Assembly: GCA_900539505.1 (NCBI GenBank)
Contig: UQCL01000019.1
Location: 1 to 31,162 of the forward strand
Direction of reading: 5' to 3'
DNA from: an uncultured Campylobacter sp.
GTDB taxonomy: Bacteria; Campylobacterota; Campylobacteria; Campylobacterales; Campylobacteraceae
DNA length: 31,162 nucleotides
Position numbers and translations under genes: made by a program. The stretch's first letter is position 1; each line of letters opens with the position of its first letter. Under the pieces are notes generated by a model, which saw nothing but the letters and a program-made list of their open reading frames with translations, was not told the DNA's origin and searched no databases. Below are positions 1 to 7,150 of the stretch, piece by piece.

Positions 1-43
1 TGCAGCGTAGTCTCGTGGGCTCGGAGATGTGTATAAGAGACAG
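1..43 (+). other. Illumina Nextera adapter (assembly artefact)
   Basis: Positions 10-24 read GTCTCGTGGGCTCGG, the Nextera read-2 adapter, and 25-43 read AGATGTGTATAAGAGACAG, the 19-bp Tn5 mosaic end. Positions 2-9 (GCAGCGTA) sit where the 8-base i7 index lies and, from memory, equal index N721; the T at position 1 fits the last base of the P7 flow-cell primer. This is library DNA joined to a contig end, not genome sequence. Genome begins at about base 44. Confidence 0.98.
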
Positions 44-537
44 GAATTTGAGCTGAAATTAAGCCGCGCCTTTTGAAATTTTATATTCGCGCCCGATTGC
101 AGTTTTGCTATGGCACCTATTAAAATTTTGTTTCTCAAAGTCCGCTTTTCCGCGCTATCGGCAGACGCTCTTTTGCACGATAAGCGTAAAATTTTGTGCC
201 GTTCGTGCGCGAAACGGATGCCGTAAAATTTGCGATTTAGGATAAAATTCTAAAACCTGTGGTAAGATTTCGCAGTTTCGCTTCCGCGCGGAATTTCGCC
301 CGGGCACATACGGCGCGCGGCTTGCACTCTGGTAAATTTGGCGCTTAAAGCGAGACTTGTAGCAGCAAATGTATTTGGAACGTGAGTCGGCGAACCGGTA
401 CGGCACGGGCGAGCGTAGGCGGGCAAGCGGGTGCGTCCGAGACGTAATCCGTTGCGGGCAGACTAGGTTGCTGACTATCCGCAAAATCGGCTAAGAGATC
501 GCGGCGGAGCGGGACAATTTAAATTTTTGGATTTTGT
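44..537. other. Non-coding stretch upstream of ribD
   Basis: About 490 bases with no convincing gene. The open frames on the minus strand here have Arg/Ser/Pro-rich products, no ribosome site and no recognisable domain, so I leave them out. I see no tRNA or rRNA. AAATTT words occur (for example around 80, 190 and 520), as in the other gaps of this genome. The ribD promoter should lie in the last part, but I cannot point to a convincing -10 box. Confidence 0.5.
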
Positions 538-1695
538 ATGAACGACGAATTTTACATGGATTTGGCGCTGCGGGCTGCGTGGCGCTATCAGGCTCTGACG
601 CTACCCAACCCCGCCGTGGGCTGCCTGCTTCTGGATAGGGATGGCAGAGCTTTAAGCATAGGCGCGCATAAAAAGGCGGGCTTTTTGCACGCCGAGGCAA
701 ACGCCGTTTTCGCCGCACTATGCGATCTGGACGCAAATTTTGCGCAGGATTTCGCTAGCGAATACGCCCGCAAATTCGGCGTTAAATTTCAAAACACAAA
801 AGCCCTAAAAAGCGCACTCTTGCAGCCGAGCTTTACCTACGATTTCATCTTAAACCGCCACGACGGGCTTTTGCGCGGCGCTTGCGCCTACGTCACGCTC
901 GAGCCCTGCGCGCACCGCGGCAAGACCCCATCTTGCGCCGAGCTTTTAGCGGAGCTCGGGCTATCGCGCGTGGTAATCGGCGCGCGCGATACGAACGCGC
1001 AGGCTGCGGGCGGCGCGGAAATTTTACGCCGCGGGGGCATAGAGGTGAAATTTGACGTTTGCCGTGCCGCGGCAGCGGAGCTTGCGGAGCCGTTTTATCT
1101 GGCGCGTGAGAGCGGTTTTTGCTTCATCAAAATCAACGCCACGCTAAACGGCGCGGTGCATGGGCGGATCGGCAGCGAAAAGCAGCGCGCGTTCGTGCAC
1201 GAGCTGCGCGGCGTGTGCGACTACGTGGGCGTGGGCGGGCAGACCGTGCGCGCCGACAGACCGACGCTGGACGTGTGTGCGGCTAAATTTGATGAAATTA
1301 GCGCTTCGGCAGGCAGAGCCGATATGTTGGCGCCAGGTGCGCGCGTTGCGCCGCAAAATCTAAAGCTACGCGCGCCCGATGTGTGGATCCGCTCGCGCCG
1401 CGCACTTTCGGATTTTGATGCGAGTATTCCGCTTTTTGGCGTCGCAGGGCGCAAGGTGGAGGTCTCGCGCTCGCTGCCTGCGGACGCGAAAATCACGATG
1501 ATAGAGGCGGGGGCGAGTTCGTTTGACGAGTTCGCGCAGTTTGCAAGCCACGCGCTTATTTTTTACAGCGCGCAGATGAGGGACGCGGGAAATTTCAAAG
1601 CAAACGCCGCGCTACGGCCGCTTTTCATCTCTAGTGCGGGCGATCCGCACCTGGAAGCGAACGAATTCTACGGCTGGTTTAAAATTTTAAAGTAG
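538..1695 (+). CDS. ribD: Bifunctional riboflavin deaminase/reductase RibD
   Basis: RibD carries out two consecutive steps of riboflavin synthesis in the cytoplasm: deamination of the diaminopyrimidine made by GTP cyclohydrolase II, then NADPH-dependent reduction of the ribose. The N-terminal half is a cytidine-deaminase-type zinc domain: HAE at residues 51-53 and PCAHRGKTPSC at 123-133 supply the His, the catalytic Glu and the two Cys ligands. The C-terminal half (from about residue 195, FIKINATLNG) is the reductase, with the RADRPTLDV motif near 238-246. The HAE-to-PC spacing is about 70 residues, roughly 45 more than in typical RibD as I recall it, so there is an insertion at about 60-115. 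The ATG at 538 lacks a strong ribosome site; a second ATG six codons on is an alternative. No riboflavin partners lie nearby. Identity is secure. Confidence 0.95.
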   Translation: MNDEFYMDLALRAAWRYQALTLPNPAVGCLLLDRDGRALSIGAHKKAGFLHAEANAVFAALCDLDANFAQDFASEYARKFGVKFQNTKALKSALLQPSFTYDFILNRHDGLLRGACAYVTLEPCAHRGKTPSCAELLAELGLSRVVIGARDTNAQAAGGAEILRRGGIEVKFDVCRAAAAELAEPFYLARESGFCFIKINATLNGAVHGRIGSEKQRAFVHELRGVCDYVGVGGQTVRADRPTLDVCAAKFDEISASAGRADMLAPGARVAPQNLKLRAPDVWIRSRRALSDFDASIPLFGVAGRKVEVSRSLPADAKITMIEAGASSFDEFAQFASHALIFYSAQMRDAGNFKANAALRPLFISSAGDPHLEANEFYGWFKILK

Positions 1696-1773
1696 AGCAA
1701 GACAGTACTGTAACTGCAGAAATAGTATTTTAATCAAAATCTTGTGTTTGCCTGGTAAAAAGCAGTAGCGACT

Positions 1774-2301
1774 TTAAATATCTAAACATAGTATCGGTAT
1801 AATCACAAAGAACGCGATTATAAGCAGTACGATCAATAGTGCTTTGTCAATTTTGGAGTATTTTTTGATACTGCAATTTTGCAAAAATTTCCCAAGTTCG
1901 TATTCGCTATTCCTAAATAGCCGAGCTGTCCAAATTATCCCTAAAAATAGACACATTGCTGAAAATGCCGCATTTGACTTTTGCCATACGAATATACCGA
2001 AGATCATAAAAAACGATAGTACGCTTACAATAAATATGCCTATCGTCGCAAAGGCGATGAAAAATATGAAATTTAGCTCGCAATCGATGCCTAAAATGCG
2101 AAAGTCGATAATTTTATCGGCAATATAAAATGCTAAAATTATCGTTAGGATAGCTTTTGCGATCTGAACATCTAAGGGAGCATAATACAAAAAAGGCATG
2201 TCAAAAACCATACCTACGCGCAATAAAGTAAAGCCGAGCGAGAACGAGAATATGCCCGTCAGTAAGATGCCCAGAAGTAATTTGTAGAAATATATTTTCA
2301 T
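1774..2301 (-). CDS. Small membrane protein, paralogue of the one at 2904-3482
   Basis: A 175-residue protein of unknown function with about four hydrophobic segments: near the N-terminus, around 45-65, around 75-130 (probably two helices) and the last 25 residues. I chose the ATG at 2301 because AAGGA lies six bases upstream; a TTG two codons earlier has no such support. The segment LNFIFFIAFATIGI, the later motif FRxSxYELGKFLQ and the Lys-rich stretch before the last helix are shared with the protein encoded at 2904-3482, so the two are tandem paralogues on the same strand. Base composition is clearly more AT-rich than in ribD or the exporter gene nearby, which suggests an accessory cluster. 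I do not recognise a named family. Confidence 0.8.
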   Translation of the reverse strand: MKIYFYKLLLGILLTGIFSFSLGFTLLRVGMVFDMPFLYYAPLDVQIAKAILTIILAFYIADKIIDFRILGIDCELNFIFFIAFATIGIFIVSVLSFFMIFGIFVWQKSNAAFSAMCLFLGIIWTARLFRNSEYELGKFLQNCSIKKYSKIDKALLIVLLIIAFFVIIPILCLDI

Positions 2302-2363
2302 ACGCAATCCTTAAAATTCTGCGAAATTATACGCAATAGCAGCTTAAAATTTTGATCGCAAAT

Positions 2364-2746
2364 TTAGCGTAAGCTTTGAAATTTTTCACGTATGCTGCAG
2401 GCAACAACGCAGAGCGAATATAAAAAACAGATATATGCTGCAAGCGGGACAAAAGCGACAAATCCCGAAGCATAAACTAGAGAGGTTAGCACATATGTCG
2501 CATTTGCCAGCGCAAGTATGCTATAAGTCCAAAGCTCGGGCTTTTCAAAAGGAGTGTAGATATTATTCAAATACAAAGCTAAATTTACGATAAGCAGTAG
2601 AAAAAATATATAGTTTTTTTCATAAAAGGAAAAGCGGCGCAAACTAAGACTACTATTAAATTTAATGCGATAAGAAAACCTATGTAATTAATATCTATAA
2701 AGGCGCAAAGTAAGCCCAAAATCGCGATTAATATATGTCGTTTCAT
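2364..2746 (-). pseudogene. Frameshifted small membrane protein gene
   Basis: Two overlapping frames together look like one membrane protein of about 127 residues. The 5' frame begins with ATG at 2746 (MKRHILIAILGLLCAFIDIN...) and continues hydrophobic but ends at 2585. The 3' frame (FSFYEKNYIFFLLLIVNLA...) runs to 2364 and has no ATG of its own, only a TTG at 2642. The whole span is 383 bases, one short of a multiple of three, which fits loss of one base near 2640-2650 on the minus strand. It lies between two paralogous membrane protein genes, on the same strand. It could also be two real overlapping short genes, or a sequencing error. Function unknown. Confidence 0.55.
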
Positions 2747-2903
2747 ATCTAGTTGCCGTCCTTTTTAATTCCTGCAATTATAATGCGTAGGTTTAAATTT
2801 TGATGTAAAAGTATTTCGCGTTTAAAATTCCGTCGCACTGCGCGGGTGATCTACGCCTATGGAATTTACGCTTACGGACGAAATTTAAACTAGGCGCTTG
2901 GCT

Positions 2904-3482
2904 TTATCTGGATGCAAAAAAGATAAGCCCCAGCCAAATTGCAGATATAATAAGCAGCAAGATAGGGAATAACTTTTTATCGATCTCCCCGCTTCTTTTT
3001 CGACTGATGATCTGTAAAAATTTACCGAGCTCGTAATCGCTTTTGCGAAATAAATATACCGTTGAGCAGATGCCCATGAATAATGCCGCAGCGGATAAAA
3101 TCGCTACTAATTTTTTATCCAAATCCATACCATATATCATAAAACCAAATGTCGCGATAAGAATGATGGCGGTAAGGGCTAAAATTCCTATCGTCGCAAA
3201 GGCGATGAAAAATATAAAATTTAGCTTGCGATCGATGCCTTTGACATAAAAATCGCTCAAACTGCTACTGATATAGAAGGAAAATAGCTCAAGAATTACC
3301 GTCGTAAAAGGCAGGCGAATATCGCCCGGAAATAAAAAATATCCCTTCAAAAGGTCTATTATATCAACATTTAAAAGTTTTGAGAGGTGCAATGAAGCAA
3401 CGTAAAATGAAATCAAAAAAACTGCCAAAAAGACATTGCCTAAAAGAAACTTGTAAATTAGGTATTTTATGTTTTTGCGCAC
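2904..3482 (-). CDS. Small membrane protein, paralogue of the one at 1774-2301
   Basis: The open frame extends to 3626, but the first 48 codons of that extension are Lys/Arg-rich and unlike the paralogue. A GTG at 3482 has GGGAG five bases upstream and gives a start (RKNIKYLIYKFLLGN) that aligns with the start of the 1774-2301 product, so I place it there, giving 192 residues. Predicted membrane segments lie near the N-terminus, in the first third, in the middle (LNFIFFIAFATIGI and the following helix) and at the C-terminus. FRKSDYELGKFLQ matches the paralogue's FRNSEYELGKFLQ. Function unknown. An ATG at 3626 is the alternative start. Confidence 0.75.
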   Translation of the reverse strand: MRKNIKYLIYKFLLGNVFLAVFLISFYVASLHLSKLLNVDIIDLLKGYFLFPGDIRLPFTTVILELFSFYISSSLSDFYVKGIDRKLNFIFFIAFATIGILALTAIILIATFGFMIYGMDLDKKLVAILSAAALFMGICSTVYLFRKSDYELGKFLQIISRKRSGEIDKKLFPILLLIISAIWLGLIFFASR

Positions 3483-3981
3483 CTTGGCTCCCTGAAATTT
3501 CGCGAGATTATACGGCAAATTTGCTTTTAATCGGCTCAAATCGGCAGGAAAATAATGAGTGAAATTTAGCCAAAATTTTGAGCGTAGTTTAAATTTGCGG
3601 CTCAATTTACAGCTCAATTTGCGCATGGAATTTTAAAATTTAGCGGCGCGGTATGCTTGGTTAAATTTAAAATTCCGCAAACGCGTATAGGCGCCTTTTT
3701 GAATGATGCGGCGACGCGTTGCGTAAAATTCTACTATTTTGCGCGCGCGGCGCCTGATTTTGAAATGGCGTCCGCGGGGCGAAATTTTAAAATTCCACCA
3801 CGCGTAGGGATTTAAAATTTCATAACGAGCGCAAAATTTTAAAATTTGAAATCTCAAAATTTTAAAATTCCGAAATCTCGCGGCGCGGGCAAATTTAAAA
3901 TTTAAAACTCAAGCCAAATTTTAAATTTTAAACCGAGCGGAATTCTAAATTCTAAATTGAGTGAAATTTCAAATCCAAAAT
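3483..3981. repeat. Gap rich in AAATTTTAAAATT words
   Basis: About 500 bases between the membrane protein cluster and the CDF exporter. It is a patchwork of AAATTT and AAATTTTAAAATT words separated by short GC-rich spacers such as GCGGCGCG. At 3832-3878 a unit of about 23 bases (an AAATTTTAAAATT core followed by a GAAATCT tail) is repeated twice back to back. The open frame at 3633-3857 on the minus strand is a by-product of these words. I see no gene or clear terminator. Confidence 0.7.
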
Positions 3982-4938
3982 TTAATGACTATGCCCTAAA
4001 TGCCCGCCTGCGCCATTTGATCTTACTTCGCAGATTAGCTCGTCAGCGCATTCGTTGTCGCTGCTCTCAACCTGTAGCGTCGTGTGCGTGATGCCCAGAT
4101 GCTCCATTTCGTGCGATATTTCGGCCATGATCCGCTCCGCTTCGCGCACGCTTAGCTCGCCGCCGACCACCACGTGAGCCGTGAGCGCGTTTGCGCCGCT
4201 AGTGATACTCCAGACATGCAGGTCGTGCACCGAGAGCACGCCGTCCACGCCTCTGATCTGCGCGACGAGCGCGTCTAGGCTCACGCCCTTTGGTGAGCCC
4301 TCCATCAGGATGTTTAGGCTCTCTTTTAGCATGCCCCAGCCGCTTTTTACGATGAGCGCGGCCACGAGCAGGCTAGCCGCCGCGTCCGCCCAGCCCCAGC
4401 CAAAGCACATCATCGCCAAAGCCGCCGCGATCGCGCCCACCGAGCCCGCAGCGTCACCCAGCACGTGCAGGTAGGCGCCGCGCATATTGACGTTTTCTCT
4501 CACGTCGCCGCCGCGCAGCATGTATAGCGCCACGACGATGTTTACGGCGAGTCCCAGCGTGCTGATAGCGAGCATGCCCGCGGTGGCTACTTCGGGCGGG
4601 TTTTGCAGGCGTCGCGCCGCCTCGATGACGATAAAAACGGCGATGACGATGAGCGTGACGGCGTTTATAGTCGCGGCTAAAATTTCGATCCGCCTGTAGC
4701 CGAAGGTCTTTTGCAGATTGCCTTTACGTTCGCCGAATTTAAACGCAAACAGCGAAAGTCCGAGCGCTGCGGCGTCTGATAGCATGTGTCCGGCGTCGGA
4801 GAGTAGGGCGAGCGAGTTCGTCGCGAAGCCGCCCGCGACCTCGATCAGCATAAAAGCGGAGATTATAAGGAAAGAATTTCTCAAAACAACCTTGTTTGAC
4901 GTGTGTGAATGCGCGCAGTGGGCGTGATTTTCGTGCAT
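3982..4938 (-). CDS. Cation diffusion facilitator (CzcD/ZitB type)
   Basis: A proton-coupled exporter of the CDF family in the inner membrane, most likely for zinc. The ATG at 4938 is chosen because GAGGT lies five bases before it; the upstream TTG extension has no such site. In the 318-residue product, H51-x3-D55 (GHMLSD) in the second membrane helix and H158-x3-D162 (HVLGD) in the fifth form the four-ligand transport site; the HD-HD pattern is that of zinc-type CDF proteins. The N-terminus (HENHAHCAHSH) and the C-terminus (GGHLGHSH) are histidine-rich, and the last 90 residues form the ferredoxin-like cytoplasmic domain. It has its own TATAAT box at 4971-4976. Metal specificity is inferred from motifs only. 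Confidence 0.93.
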   Translation of the reverse strand: MHENHAHCAHSHTSNKVVLRNSFLIISAFMLIEVAGGFATNSLALLSDAGHMLSDAAALGLSLFAFKFGERKGNLQKTFGYRRIEILAATINAVTLIVIAVFIVIEAARRLQNPPEVATAGMLAISTLGLAVNIVVALYMLRGGDVRENVNMRGAYLHVLGDAAGSVGAIAAALAMMCFGWGWADAAASLLVAALIVKSGWGMLKESLNILMEGSPKGVSLDALVAQIRGVDGVLSVHDLHVWSITSGANALTAHVVVGGELSVREAERIMAEISHEMEHLGITHTTLQVESSDNECADELICEVRSNGAGGHLGHSH

Positions 4939-4970
4939 TTTGACCTCGCTTTTGGGCAAATTTTAGTTAA

Positions 4971-4976
4971 ATTATA
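4971..4976 (-). promoter_or_regulatory. -10 box of the CDF exporter gene
   Basis: Minus-strand TATAAT preceded by GAGG, 33 bases from the start codon at 4938. Campylobacter sigma-70 promoters rely mainly on this box. No convincing -35 is seen. Confidence 0.55.
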
Positions 4977-4990
4977 CCTCAAAAAAGCTC

Positions 4991-5125
4991 TTAAATTTTA
5001 TCTATATCGCCTTCTAGTCCAGCATCTACGCGCTTGCCGATGTCTTTTAGTTTGCTAAACTCCTCTATCAGCCTAGGCGCGTCGCTGGGGCCGATCGCAA
5101 GCCTTCTAAATGCGCTATTTTGCAT
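4991..5125 (-). CDS. 44-residue hypothetical protein
   Basis: ATG at 5125 with AAAGGA about six bases upstream, stop at 4991. The product begins MQNSAFRRLAIGPSD and continues as a soluble, charged, probably helical peptide (LIEEFSKLKDIGKRVDAG). It has no membrane segment or signal peptide. Codon use resembles its GC-richer neighbours. It lies upstream of the CDF gene on the same strand, although that gene has its own -10 box, and it is divergent from the cupin gene. I do not recognise the family; a good ribosome site and normal codon use argue that it is real. Confidence 0.5.
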   Translation of the reverse strand: MQNSAFRRLAIGPSDAPRLIEEFSKLKDIGKRVDAGLEGDIDKI

Positions 5126-5198
5126 AAAATTCCTTTGTTTAAAATCGCGCGGATTCTAGCTGATTTTAAAATTCGCGTCAAATTTTTTGAAAATTTTT

Positions 5199-5221
5199 GC
5201 TGTAACTCTTGACATTACAAC
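5199..5221. promoter_or_regulatory. Operator copy 1 (TGTAA-N9-TTACA dyad)
   Basis: Arms TGTAA (5201-5205) and TTACA (5215-5219), nine bases apart, overlapping the -35 box TTGACA at 5209-5214. The 23-base site matches the second copy at 5248-5270 at most positions, including the right half ACATTACAAC exactly. It looks like the binding site of a dimeric repressor. Confidence 0.65.
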
Positions 5222-5237
5222 AAAATTTGACTATACT
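5209..5237 (+). promoter_or_regulatory. Sigma-70 promoter of the cupin gene
   Basis: TTGACA at 5209-5214 and TATACT at 5232-5237 with a 17-base spacer, a near-consensus promoter. Transcription should start near 5244, giving a leader of about 47 bases that contains operator copy 2 and the ribosome site AAGGAG at 5279-5284. Confidence 0.7.
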
Positions 5238-5247
5238 TCGCTCATCA

Positions 5248-5270
5248 GTTGTAAGTTATAACATTACAAC
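5248..5270. promoter_or_regulatory. Operator copy 2 (GTTGTAA-N9-TTACAAC dyad)
   Basis: Perfect seven-base arms GTTGTAA (5248-5254) and TTACAAC (5264-5270), just downstream of the predicted transcription start. It is offset by 49 bases from copy 1. Two sites bracketing a strong promoter suggest repression. The regulator is not identified; the Rrf2-family gene at 7456 is the only DNA-binding protein seen nearby, and an HxlR- or MarR-type protein elsewhere is equally possible. Confidence 0.7.
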
Positions 5271-5290
5271 AAAAATCTAAGGAGAAAAAG

Positions 5291-5665
5291 ATGTTAAACT
5301 ACAAGATCGTTTCAACAAAAAGCGAACCTAGAGTCGAGCTAAAAGAAGTTCTAGGCTTAAGCGGCTGTGAGCTTTCTATCAACGAGCTTCCCGCAAACGC
5401 GAGCGTACCTTTCGTGCATTCGCACAAGCAAAACGAGGAGCTTTATTTGGTGCTAAAAGGCGGCGGCACGCTTTTTATCGACGGCGAGGAGAAGGCGGTC
5501 AGCGAGGGCGACGCGATCCGCATCGATCCGGACGGCAAAAGGTGCTTTAAGGCGGGCGCGCAGGGGATGAGGTTTATCTGTATCCAGACCAAACGCGGCA
5601 GCCTGGAGCAGTACACTAACGGCGACGGCGTGATAAACGACGATGTAAAGCCAAGCTGGCTGTAA
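5291..5665 (+). CDS. Single-domain cupin protein
   Basis: A 124-residue beta-barrel protein of the cupin fold. Motif 1 is clear: H43-x-H45 with E49/E50 (HSHKQNEELYLVLKGGG), which would bind one metal ion. In motif 2 (GDAIRIDPDGKRCFKAG) the usual third histidine is replaced by R84/C85, so the metal site may have unusual ligands. No effector domain is attached. The ATG follows AAGGAG by six bases. The gene is driven by the promoter at 5209-5237 with two flanking operators, so it is probably switched on by a specific signal. The NAD(P)-binding gene that follows on the same strand suggests a role in a quinone/electrophile or redox response, which is inference. Substrate unknown. Confidence 0.85.
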   Translation: MLNYKIVSTKSEPRVELKEVLGLSGCELSINELPANASVPFVHSHKQNEELYLVLKGGGTLFIDGEEKAVSEGDAIRIDPDGKRCFKAGAQGMRFICIQTKRGSLEQYTNGDGVINDDVKPSWL

Positions 5666-5695
5666 ATTTCGCAAGACGGGCGCAGCAAAATGCGA

Positions 5696-5725
5696 GCGTA
5701 AATTTTAAACTGCGCGGCGCGGCAT
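5696..5725 (+). repeat. Intergenic repeat GCGTAAATTTTAA..., copy 1
   Basis: After the cupin gene the sequence GCGTAAATTTTAAACTGCGC is followed by GGCGCGGCA. Related copies follow the next gene at 6519-6550 and 6556-6585. Role unknown. Confidence 0.55.
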
Positions 5726-5871
5726 ACGGCGCCCTGCATGGAGGGTTCATAGGCTGCGACGGCGACGATAGGTGGTCATATGATAGAGTATCAGCCGCGG
5801 CGGAAGTGAATTGGCTTGCCACAGCGATAGGCGGATGTGCGATCAAACAAATCAAATTTAAAGGAAAAACA

Positions 5872-6504
5872 ATGAAAATAGCAATCATCGGAGCAAACGG
5901 AAAATCAGGTTCAAACTTGGTGCAAGAAGCCCTAAAACAAGGCTACGACGTTACGGCGATCGTGCGAAACAAAGAGTATAAAAACGACGACGTAAAAGTC
6001 GTTTATAAAGACGTTTTCGAGCTTAACAAGGCCGATTTGGCGGGCTTCGATGTCGTCATCAGCGCGGTCGCTGCATGGACGCCGCAGACCTTCCCGCTTC
6101 ACGCGAAAATGACGCAGCATATCGCGGGGCTGCTAAGCGGCACGCAGACGAGACTTTTCGTCATCGGCGGCGCGGGCGTGTTATACACAGACGCTTCACG
6201 CAAGACGCGCCTGATGGATACTCCGAGCTTCCCTGCTGAGTATATGGGCGTAGCGGGGGCGACTGCGGCGAGCTACGAGGTGCTAAAAGTGAGCAAAGAT
6301 TTGATCTGGACCTACGTGATCCCCGCCGCGGAATACGACGCAAACGCCGCTCGCACGGGCTCATACGTCCTTGTAGGCGACGAGCTGATCCTAAACGGCA
6401 AAGGCAAAAGCTACATCGGCTACGCAGACCTCGCGCTCGCCGTAATAGATGAGATCGGGGCGCAAAAATTTATCGGCAAGCCGTTTACGGCGGTCGGCGA
6501 ATAA
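5872..6504 (+). CDS. NAD(P)H-binding atypical SDR (YwnB-like)
   Basis: A 210-residue cytoplasmic Rossmann protein of the NAD(P)H-binding, atypical short-chain dehydrogenase family. The glycine motif GANGKSGS is at residues 7-14, directly after the first strand (MKIAIIG); DVVISAVAAW and FVIGGAGVLY are the later strands, and no YxxxK pair typical of classical SDRs is evident. The start at 5872 is supported by AAGGA (5861-5865); the open frame upstream has no good site. The protein resembles B. subtilis YwnB, whose gene neighbours the Rrf2 regulator gene ywnA; here a YwnA-like regulator is encoded at 7456. Substrate is not known. It lies 206 bases after the cupin gene and may share its transcript. 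Confidence 0.85.
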   Translation: MKIAIIGANGKSGSNLVQEALKQGYDVTAIVRNKEYKNDDVKVVYKDVFELNKADLAGFDVVISAVAAWTPQTFPLHAKMTQHIAGLLSGTQTRLFVIGGAGVLYTDASRKTRLMDTPSFPAEYMGVAGATAASYEVLKVSKDLIWTYVIPAAEYDANAARTGSYVLVGDELILNGKGKSYIGYADLALAVIDEIGAQKFIGKPFTAVGE

Positions 6505-6505
6505 T

Positions 6506-6518
6506 GCGGCTTTGCCGC
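6506..6518 (+). terminator. Hairpin just after the NAD(P)-binding gene
   Basis: GCGGC-TTT-GCCGC begins two bases after the stop codon. A five-pair all-GC stem with a three-base loop would form in RNA. The following tract is GCGTAAATTTTA rather than a clean U run, so termination strength is uncertain. Confidence 0.4.
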
Positions 6519-6585
6519 GCGTAAATTTTAACTGCGCGGCACGACAAAATTCGGGTGCAAATTTTAACTACGTGGCGCGGTAAAA
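6519..6585 (+). repeat. Intergenic repeat GCGTAAATTTTAA..., copies 2 and 3
   Basis: GCGTAAATTTTAACTGCGCGG with a related tail (6519-6550) and a more diverged copy TGCAAATTTTAACTACGTGG (6556-6585). Both resemble the copy after the cupin gene at 5696-5725. Confidence 0.55.
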
Positions 6586-6729
6586 TTATAACGTAAATTT
6601 AAAATTTAGCAGCAAAGCAAGCTCGGGCTTTAATCACAAAATTTAGCGCTAGACAGAGCCTATGTTTGAATTAAAATTTAGAGCGAGCTACGGCTTGAAA
6701 TTGAAATTTAGCGGCGGGGCAAACTCAAG

Positions 6730-7150
6730 CTAAAATTTAAAATTTAACGGAAACGGTAGCGGCGACCGCGGTGCTAATGGCAGCGGCGATTGCATTGCGG
6801 AGCATCGGTAGCGATTGTATTCGAATAATAGCGGCGGATTGTATTCGCGACAACGGCAGCAGTGGTAATGAGCAGCGGTAGCGGTTGCAACGGCGGTAGG
6901 CGACAGCGGCGTGTACGGCGGCATTAGTAGCAGCCATATCACAGCGGGCGGTAGCGAGAATATAATGAACGGCGGCGCGGCGACTGCAACAACGGCGTAA
7001 AGATGATGAGCGATGGTAGCGTAGCGGCAAGCAGCAATAGCGATCTGCTGTAAATATAATGAATTGGTAGTAGCGACGGCGACAATGGCGGCAAAGATAA
7101 TGCAATGGTAGTAGCGACGATAGCAGTAGCAGCGACGTGTAGCTGGTATG
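6730..7150. repeat. Low-complexity, three-base-periodic region
   Basis: About 420 bases in which GGTAGCG, GGCGGC, AGCAGC and related words recur with a loose period of three. Plus-strand translation gives short Gly/Ser/Asn/Asp-rich pieces (GNGSGDRGANGSGD from about 6750) that end in stops; minus-strand frames are Arg/Tyr/Cys-rich. AATATAATGAA occurs twice (about 6958 and 7054), each time followed by GG and a triplet tract. No frame has a ribosome site or recognisable domain. It may be an expanded triplet tract or a decayed Gly/Ser-rich repeat gene. With the repeat array at 7194 it fills most of the 951-base gap before the Rrf2 gene. Confidence 0.6.

Noticed and set aside
155..484. 109-codon open frame on the minus strand near the contig start
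   Set aside because: Arg/Ser/Tyr-rich product without domain, membrane segment or ribosome site; composition is that of non-coding GC-rich DNA.
3483..3626. N-terminal extension of the membrane protein gene up to an ATG at 3626
   Set aside because: The extension is Lys/Arg-rich and absent from the paralogue; the GTG at 3482 has a good ribosome site and aligns with the paralogue's start.
3633..3857. 74-codon open frame upstream of the membrane protein gene
   Set aside because: Built from the AAATTTTAAAATT words of the gap; no ribosome site, no recognisable protein features.
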